Shown: positions 6,507 to 11,537 of the stretch, piece after piece
Layout of the letters: each line of letters starts with the position of its first letter
Position numbering within the stretch: the first letter of the stretch is position 1
From: Treponemataceae bacterium
GTDB taxonomy: Bacteria; Spirochaetota; Spirochaetia; Treponematales; Treponemataceae
Assembly: GCA_024402455.1 (NCBI GenBank)
Contig: JAKSTS010000058.1
Coordinates: 1-11,537, forward strand
DNA length: 11,537 nucleotides
Direction: 5' to 3'
The notes under the pieces: model-generated
What the model was told of the DNA's origin: nothing
The model's input: the letters and a program-made list of their open reading frames with translations, nothing else
The model's database searches: none
Position numbers and translations under genes: made by a program

Positions 6507-7697
6507 GTGAGTAGTGCGATGAATGATTTTCCTGAAAAAGGCTCAACTGTTGTTGTTGCCATGTCTGGCGGAGTTGACTCGACCCTTGTAGCCATGCTTT
6601 TAAAAGAACATGGATGCAAAGTTATCGGTGCAACTATGTCTTTGTGGAACAATGATTTGCCGATTGAACCGAATCAGGAAGGCTTGCGCAATTCGTGCTA
6701 TGGACCAGACGAATCGATTGATATTGAAACCTGCAGAAAATTTTGTGAAGAAAACGGTTTTGATCATTATACAATTGATGTCCGCGAAGCATATCGTAAA
6801 GAAGTGCTGGAGTATTTTAAAGCCGAATACAGGAACGGTCATACGCCGAACCCGTGCATTATGTGCAATCCGATTGTTAAATTCGGTGCATTTGTTGACG
6901 GCATAAAAGCAAAAGGCATTGAATTTGATTATTTTTGCACGGGACATTATGCAAAGCTTGTGCGTCCGTCTTCTCCTCTTGTTCCAGGCTGGAACAATGC
7001 TGTCATGCAGAACGGCAAAGAAGTTTTTCCGCTTCTTATTGCAAATGCAGATGACAGCACAAAAGACCAGACTTATTTTTTGTATCGCATTCCTTCAGAA
7101 ACGCTTGAAAAAGTCTGCTTTCCGCTTGGAACTTTTACAAAAAAACAGGTTTTTGAACTTGCAAGAGAGCGGCACCTTAAAGCAGCCGAAAAAGCCGAAA
7201 GCCAGGATTTTTTGCCGCAGGAATATGTTGAGCTGCTTTTTTCAGATAAACCGCCTGTTGAAGGCGACATTGTTGATGTTGACGGCAAAGTTTTAGGCAG
7301 ACATCGTGGAATTGAATTTTATACAATCGGGCAGAGAAGGGGTCTTGGCGTAAGTGCTCCGACTCCGCTTTATGTTCATTCAATTGATGCAGAACATAAC
7401 AGAATTGTATTGGACACAAATGATTCTTTGCTGGCGGACGGGCTTTATGCTTCGAATTTTGTCTGGCCAAACAATATTGCGCCAGAACAGCCGTTTTCTG
7501 CAAATGTCAAAATACGGCTTGCAACGCCGCAGATTCATGCATTAATTGAACCTTGCCCTGATGAAGGCGAGGGCATTTATAAAGTAATATTTGATAATCC
7601 GGCCAGGGCTGTTGCCCCAGGTCAGTCTGTTGTCATATATATTGAAGGAATGATAGTAGGAGGCGGGATAATTACCCGGGGAATTCCCCATGAGTGA
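6507..7697 (+). CDS. mnmA: tRNA U34 2-thiouridine synthase MnmA (CxxC type)
   Basis: MnmA adenylates U34 of tRNA-Lys, -Glu and -Gln and replaces its oxygen with sulfur. The 396-residue protein is full length: PP-loop SGGVDS (residues 20-25), tRNA/active-site segment HTPNPCIMCN with C117 and C120, the TGHYAKL segment (145-151), KDQTYFLYRI (186-195), the FYTIGQRRGLG segment (271-281), and a C-terminal beta-barrel ending in the PGQSVVIY and GGGIIT motifs. The usual second catalytic cysteine, found in most members as SQ(D/E)-I-C-F, is absent: here the segment reads ESQDFLPQEY (231-240). Additional cysteines lie at 64, 76, 80, 144 and 204. The GTG at 6507 lacks a clear ribosome-binding site; an in-frame ATG at 6519 is an alternative start. 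The last 8 nt overlap the cysteine desulfurase gene, pointing to an operon for sulfur transfer. Confidence 0.93.
   Translation: MSSAMNDFPEKGSTVVVAMSGGVDSTLVAMLLKEHGCKVIGATMSLWNNDLPIEPNQEGLRNSCYGPDESIDIETCRKFCEENGFDHYTIDVREAYRKEVLEYFKAEYRNGHTPNPCIMCNPIVKFGAFVDGIKAKGIEFDYFCTGHYAKLVRPSSPLVPGWNNAVMQNGKEVFPLLIANADDSTKDQTYFLYRIPSETLEKVCFPLGTFTKKQVFELARERHLKAAEKAESQDFLPQEYVELLFSDKPPVEGDIVDVDGKVLGRHRGIEFYTIGQRRGLGVSAPTPLYVHSIDAEHNRIVLDTNDSLLADGLYASNFVWPNNIAPEQPFSANVKIRLATPQIHALIEPCPDEGEGIYKVIFDNPARAVAPGQSVVIYIEGMIVGGGIITRGIPHE
7678..7689 (+). promoter_or_regulatory. Palindrome GGGGAATTCCCC containing the desulfurase ribosome-binding site
   Basis: A perfect 12-bp palindrome ends directly before the ATG at 7690. 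Its 5' GGGG is the nearest purine-rich site, 8 nt before the ATG, while a stronger AGGAGG at 7658-7663 is too distant (26 nt). In RNA the four G:C pairs could fold into a hairpin with an AATT loop and hide the site unless ribosomes finishing mnmA open it. Confidence 0.45.
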
Positions 7698-8865
7698 ACA
7701 AAAACGAATTTATCTGGACTACAATGCTACTGCTCCGATTTCTAAACCGGTGCGTGATTTTTTTGTGCAGGAACTTGATTTTTTTGCAAACGGTTCAAGT
7801 CTTCATGCTGACGGACGTTTTGTTGCAAAACATCTTGAAAAAGCCCGGTCGCAGGTTGCAGATTTGATTAATGCAAAACCTGAAGAAATAATTTTTACTT
7901 CTGGCGGTTCTGAATCAAATAATACTGTTTTTAACTCAATGATTGAACATGCCAAAAGTGCCGGCAGAAAACTCATACTTACAAGTTCAATTGAACATCC
8001 TTGTGTTCTTGAATCAAGCAAAAGACTTGCTGATTTTGGTTTTGAAGTTGTGCGCCTGCCTGTTGATGCTGACGGCATTATTGATATGACCGAATATGAA
8101 AAACAGCTTAAGCGGAAACCTCTGCTTGTTTCAATAATGACTGCAAATAACGAAATTGGAACAATTCAGGATATAAAAACTCTTGCAGAAAAGGCACACA
8201 ATGCAGGAAGCCTTTTTCATACAGATGCAGTTCAGGCTGCAGGAAAAATTCCGGTTGATGCAAAAGACTGGAACGTTGACTATCTGACACTTTCGGGGCA
8301 CAAAATTTATGCACCAAAAGGTGTTGGTGCACTTTTTATAAAAAGCGGTTCGCCTGTTTCGCCTTTTGTTCTTGGTGGACATCAGGAACATGGTTTAAGA
8401 GCCGGAACTTATAATGCACCTGTTATTGCTGCTTTTGGTTATGCGGCAGAACTTGCAAAGCAGAATCTTGCTGAATATGAAAACCATACACGGAAATTGC
8501 GGAATAAGCTTCGCGATGGTCTTCTTGAACGTATTCCTGGCATAAAAGTTAATGGACATCCAGAGAAAGTTTTGCCGAATACTATTGATATTTCATTCCC
8601 TGGTGCAGAAGGTGAGGCAATTCTGCTTCATCTTGATTTGCTTGGTGTTTCTGTTTCAACTGGTTCTGCATGTGCTTCAGGAAGTCTTGAACCGAGCCAT
8701 GTTCTGCTTGCTACAGGTCTTGGACCAGAACTTGCACATGGTTCAATTCGTTTCAGTTTCGGGCTTTATTCAACAGAAGAAGATGTTGATTATATCCTTG
8801 AAAAATTTCCGCCTGTAATTGAAAACCTGCGGAAAATGTCTACAGTTTATTCAGGTAACAAATAG
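7690..8865 (+). CDS. Cysteine desulfurase, NifS/IscS type (group I)
   Basis: This PLP enzyme converts cysteine to alanine and carries the sulfur as a persulfide for Fe-S clusters and tRNA thiolation. The 391-residue length and motifs fit the NifS/IscS branch: LDYNATAP at 9-16, SGGSESNN at 71-78, H103 in IEHP, NNEIGTIQ at 153-160, D179 in HTDA, the PLP lysine K205 in LSGHK, and the catalytic cysteine C328 in the loop TGSACASG, which is of the longer group I type. The start ATG lies inside the end of mnmA (8-nt overlap), so translation is probably coupled. The nifU-like scaffold gene follows after 25 nt. No Rrf2-type IscR regulator gene is adjacent, unlike the Escherichia coli isc operon. Symbol left blank because iscS and nifS cannot be separated by sequence alone; the NifU partner favours nifS. 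Confidence 0.95.
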   Translation: MSEQKRIYLDYNATAPISKPVRDFFVQELDFFANGSSLHADGRFVAKHLEKARSQVADLINAKPEEIIFTSGGSESNNTVFNSMIEHAKSAGRKLILTSSIEHPCVLESSKRLADFGFEVVRLPVDADGIIDMTEYEKQLKRKPLLVSIMTANNEIGTIQDIKTLAEKAHNAGSLFHTDAVQAAGKIPVDAKDWNVDYLTLSGHKIYAPKGVGALFIKSGSPVSPFVLGGHQEHGLRAGTYNAPVIAAFGYAAELAKQNLAEYENHTRKLRNKLRDGLLERIPGIKVNGHPEKVLPNTIDISFPGAEGEAILLHLDLLGVSVSTGSACASGSLEPSHVLLATGLGPELAHGSIRFSFGLYSTEEDVDYILEKFPPVIENLRKMSTVYSGNK

Positions 8866-8890
8866 AAGTTTTTAGATAGGAGTATTTATT

Positions 8891-9493
8891 ATGTCATCTA
8901 TTGAAGAATGGTTATATAGCGATGTAGTAAAAGAACATTTTATGAACCCAAAAAATGTTCTTATGGACGACGAATCTACATGGCCGTGCGACGGACGTGG
9001 AATTGTCGGAAATATTAAATGCGGCGACCAGATGTTGATTTTGCTTCGAATTGAAGGAACAACAATTAAAGATGTCCGCTGGAAGACTTATGGCTGTGCA
9101 AGTGCAATTGCATCAACTTCAATTTTGTCTGAAGCAATTAAAGGCATGGATATTACGGAAGCTTATAAGCTTAAACCGAATGACATTGTTGCAAAGCTTG
9201 GCGGGCTGCCTGATAACAAGATTCACTGTTCTGTTCTTGGCGACAAAGCACTGCGTGCTGCAATTGACGATTATTGTGCAAAAGCAGGCCGACCTTCTCT
9301 GGCAGGTTCAGAAGCTGTAGAAGTTATCTGTACATGCCTGAATATTACAGACCGCGACATAGAAGATGCATTTAAAGCCGGTGCAAAATCATGGGAAGAT
9401 TTGCAGGCAAAAACAAAAATTGGAACTGTCTGCGGCGGCTGTAAAGAGCGCGCACTTGAAAAGCTCCATGAATTTGAGCATTTGTACGGTTAA
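8891..9493 (+). CDS. nifU: NifU-like Fe-S cluster scaffold (IscU domain plus BFD-like [2Fe-2S] domain)
   Basis: The 200-residue protein has two domains. Residues 1-130 are an IscU-type scaffold with its three cluster-assembling cysteines, C44 (KCGD, with the conserved D46), C69 (YGCASAIAS) and C113 (IHCSVLGDKALRAAI). Residues about 143-195 form a BFD-like [2Fe-2S] domain with C147, C149, C181 and C184 in the pattern CxC...CxxC. The C-terminal Nfu domain of classical Azotobacter NifU is missing: the protein stops about 16 residues after the last BFD cysteine. It assembles Fe-S clusters using sulfur from the desulfurase encoded just upstream. An AGGAG site lies 8 nt before the ATG. The operon ends at the hairpin at 9572-9613. 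There is no nitrogenase gene nearby; a housekeeping role is expected, as for the NifU of Helicobacter. Confidence 0.93.
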   Translation: MSSIEEWLYSDVVKEHFMNPKNVLMDDESTWPCDGRGIVGNIKCGDQMLILLRIEGTTIKDVRWKTYGCASAIASTSILSEAIKGMDITEAYKLKPNDIVAKLGGLPDNKIHCSVLGDKALRAAIDDYCAKAGRPSLAGSEAVEVICTCLNITDRDIEDAFKAGAKSWEDLQAKTKIGTVCGGCKERALEKLHEFEHLYG

Positions 9494-9571
9494 ACTGAAA
9501 AGCTGAAAACTGTTTTAGTTAAAACGTCTCTAAAAACATTAAGATTGTTTTTCTGAGCTTTATGTTGCAAA

Positions 9572-9613
9572 AAAAAGCTGTCTTGCAGGATAAAATCTGT
9601 CAGACAGCTTTTT
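9572..9613. terminator. Bidirectional intrinsic terminator between nifU and the LytM-like gene
   Basis: The 12-bp arms AAAAAGCTGTCT (9572-9583) and AGACAGCTTTTT (9602-9613) are perfectly complementary around an 18-nt loop that can pair further (CAG/CTG). The A-run and T-run at the ends serve both strands, fitting the convergent genes on each side. The rest of the gap (9494-9571, 9614-9636) holds nothing recognisable. Confidence 0.9.
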
Positions 9614-9636
9614 AGCGTTAAAACTTTGGATAAATA

Positions 9637-10503
9637 TCAATATACATCAAGCGTATAGCTTATGTTTTTTTCATTATCATTAAGGTCATAAGTCTGAATT
9701 ACAAGAAGTGTTTTGCCTTTTGAAAAAGAAGCTGTAGCAAGCAGCTGCTTGTTTCTTCCAGGATAGATTACATCGTAAGAATAATTGCGCTTGCCGTTGA
9801 TTGAAAGGGTTCGTCCGATTTTTTTCAGCATGTTATATGTAATTGTTTCTGCTTCTTTACCGTTCAGTAAAACTGTAACTTTAAATGGCGGCTGCGGATC
9901 ATAATTTTCAAAATAGAGGCTGTAAGTGCCTGCCGGAATAGAGCGGTTTTGTGCAAGCGTATAAGAAACGCCGTTTTTGCTTACAAGCGAAATATTGTAC
10001 AGATATGGTGCCTGTGTTTTTAAGATTTTTGGCAGCAAAACAAGCGGGTTGATTACAGACTGGCTTTGAATGTCTGCAATTTGAAATTCAAGTCCGCATG
10101 CTGTTTTTTGCCAGCTGGATTTTCCGCTTGTTGCAATTTCATTTCCTTCAAAAATATTTTCATCTTTTTCTGAAATTTTTATTTCATCAAGGTTGCTGTA
10201 AATGCTCATAAGGTTCTCTTCGTTTACGGCAATAATTGAATTTCCAAGCGGAGAATCAAACATTGAAAGGTTTTGTGAATCTGTTATTTTCATAAGGACA
10301 GCTGCTGTATCAGTTGCATTTACAGTACCTGCGTCATTAAAAACAATTCCTGTTGAGAATGTGCCGCCGTACGGGCGTGCAAAATCAACTGTAAAGCTTG
10401 TTGTTTCAGTTACAGGCTGCGGCCAGTCTACTGCAAATGCACTTTGTGCTGCCAAAATTATGAATGAAGCAAAAATAGCTTTTATTCTGTTTGTGTTTTT
10501 CAT
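9637..10503 (-). CDS. Secreted M23/LytM-fold protein with all zinc ligands lost
   Basis: The 288-residue protein starts with a signal peptide (MKNTNRIKAI, hydrophobic core, cleavage near A24), so it is exported. Residues about 42-160 follow the M23 (LytM) peptidase pattern: PYGGTFSTGIVF where HxGxD is expected, GNSIIAV (87-93), IYSNL (101-105) for LYAHL, FEGNEIATSGKSSW (118-131) for the KGxxIGxSGxTG turn, then GLEFQI (137-142) and INPLVLLP (151-158) for HLHFEI and VNPxxxLP. The metal ligands are replaced: His to S50, Asp to V54, His to N104, and the HxH pair to G137 and E139. It is therefore probably not a hydrolase. Residues 163-288 form an unrecognised beta-rich domain. The gene follows the beta-propeller-like gene by 21 nt and likely shares its transcript; an AGGGG site lies 11 nt before the ATG. 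Confidence 0.75.
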   Translation of the reverse strand: MKNTNRIKAIFASFIILAAQSAFAVDWPQPVTETTSFTVDFARPYGGTFSTGIVFNDAGTVNATDTAAVLMKITDSQNLSMFDSPLGNSIIAVNEENLMSIYSNLDEIKISEKDENIFEGNEIATSGKSSWQKTACGLEFQIADIQSQSVINPLVLLPKILKTQAPYLYNISLVSKNGVSYTLAQNRSIPAGTYSLYFENYDPQPPFKVTVLLNGKEAETITYNMLKKIGRTLSINGKRNYSYDVIYPGRNKQLLATASFSKGKTLLVIQTYDLNDNEKNISYTLDVY

Positions 10504-10524
10504 GTTCTCTGTTTCCCCTGACTG

Positions 10525-11537
10525 CTATTTGCGTTCTATGCTTAACTTTGAAATTGTTGTGTCGTGACCGACAAAAAAGCTGTTTTCATTTTGTGTAATA
10601 AATGCGCATTTTGCTCTAATAGAAAAAGAACCAAGTAATTTATTGGAATCTTCAATTATATAAATGTGATATTCGTCCTTGTCTTTTGAAAGCACCAGTA
10701 TGAGGTTTTGCTTTTCAAGTTCTTCTATTTGAACTATTGAACCGCGCAGAGGAATGTGTGTGCTTTTTAGTTTTTGGCAGTCAACAATGCCTAAACCGTC
10801 TCTATATTGAAAATAAACATGGCTTGAGTCTTTGCTGAATTGAACGAGTGCTCGTTCCCTTAAATCTTTGTCCAGATATTCATGAAAGATTACTTTATGT
10901 TTTGTTTTGTCATAGGTGCTTCAAATAAAGCGCTGCTTCTTTAAGCCTGAAATACATGCTGTCATGTTTTCTGTTTCAGAAATTGCTGCACCAAGAATTG
11001 TTTCGTATGTGCTTCCACCCGGATAAAATGCAAAATTTTCATTTCCTTCTGGAGAAAGACAGACAAGTGCACCGTCTGCAAAACCAATGACAGAGCCGTT
11101 TTTTGAGGAATTAAATGCGGTTATTGGTGTGTAACTTTCATAAGTCCATTTTTTTGTGCCTGTTGTTGAATATTCGCTTATTGAATTTCCGCCAGGCGGC
11201 AGAAGGTAAATACGGTTTTCCTGAAGAAACGGAAACCCCGGTCTGTTGATTGTTATCAAGCCGGAATTGTCAGTTTTTCTTATTTCTATTTTATCTGAGC
11301 TGTTGTCGTAAAACGAACAGAATGATTTTGTTAATGTTGCCTTGAACGGAACTTTCTGTGCAAAAACAATTTCACCTGATTCTGAAAAATAGCCTGCATA
11401 TTCGCCTAATCTAAATGGAAAAAGATTTGCATTTTCTGGAGTTTCTGCAGCTGCTGTTTCAAGATTTTGTTCTTCTCCGCCTAACTCTACGGAACGTTCC
11501 GTGTGTATAAAGAATTGTTTATCGCGTGGATTAGTGG
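10525..11537 (-). pseudogene. Beta-propeller-like (WD40/PQQ-like) protein, partial, interrupted by in-frame TGA
   Basis: One minus-strand frame reads from the right edge (first full codon at 11535) to a TAG at 10525-10527, giving 336 codons before the stop and broken only by a TGA at 10921-10923. Coding character continues in the same frame past the TGA (KTKHKVIFHEYLDKDL, then VQFSKDSSHVYFQYR and LGIVDCQKLKS), so this is a point nonsense change and not a frameshift. Repeated strands of beta-propeller type are seen: EYSTTGTKKWTYESY, then GSVIGFADGALVCLSPEGN, then AAISETENMTACISGLKKQRFI. The N-terminus lies outside the window, so export cannot be judged. It could be a true pseudogene, a sequencing error, or read through. 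It precedes the LytM-like gene by 21 nt and is presumably its operon partner; function unknown. Confidence 0.65.

Noticed and set aside
10860..10923. Selenocysteine insertion at the in-frame TGA
   Set aside because: The RNA after the TGA is A-rich with no stem-loop at the usual short distance, and beta-propellers of this type have no known selenoprotein chemistry. Kept only as a remote option.
10921..10923. TGA read as tryptophan (code 4) genome-wide
   Set aside because: mnmA ends in TGA exactly at its expected C-terminus, and no other long gene contains in-frame TGA.
1..11537. CRISPR arrays, insertion sequences, toxin-antitoxin pairs, phage genes or biosynthetic clusters
   Set aside because: Reading both strands showed no regularly spaced repeats, transposase motifs, target-site duplications or recognisable genes of these kinds.

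Overview
The window looks like chromosomal DNA of a host- or gut-associated spirochaete, most likely a Treponema relative. It is AT-rich, every gene uses the standard code, and it encodes a PUR-domain nucleic-acid-binding protein of the type known from Borrelia (BpuR) and treponemes. It also has an envelope-directed secreted beta-propeller and LytM pair, and a compact mnmA-nifS-nifU sulfur cluster. Genus assignment is an inference from gene families, not a search result. No tRNA, rRNA, CRISPR array, insertion sequence or phage gene is visible.

Layout. (1) 22-3643, plus strand: a probable operon of a purine-type phosphoribosyltransferase, a large secreted beta-rich/beta-helix protein whose start is unclear, and RNase HII (rnhB). 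It ends at a strong bidirectional terminator at 3666-3710. (2) 6309-3732, minus strand: a large alpha-D-phosphohexomutase, then a 262-nt leader with a palindromic element, then the PUR-domain protein. (3) 6310-6506: a divergent promoter region. (4) 6507-9493, plus strand: mnmA, nifS/iscS-type cysteine desulfurase and a NifU-like scaffold, tightly coupled, ending at a second bidirectional terminator (9572-9613). (5) 11537-9637, minus strand: a beta-propeller-like protein that runs off the right edge and is interrupted by one in-frame TGA, followed 21 nt later by a secreted LytM/M23-fold protein that has lost all its zinc ligands.

How the genes work together. The cysteine desulfurase takes sulfur from cysteine. 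The NifU-like protein can build Fe-S clusters from it, and MnmA uses sulfur to thiolate U34 of tRNAs for Lys, Glu and Gln. This MnmA has a CxxC active-site motif and lacks the usual second catalytic cysteine, so a Fe-S-assisted mechanism supplied by its own neighbours is a reasonable hypothesis. The right-hand pair looks like an envelope module in which the peptidase fold acts as a binding or regulatory domain rather than an enzyme.

I did not find a clear new defence, mobile or RNA-guided system. The observations most worth following are the MnmA active site, the degenerate LytM protein, the in-frame TGA, the PUR-protein leader, and a GGGGAATTCCCC hairpin that contains the likely ribosome-binding site of the desulfurase gene.
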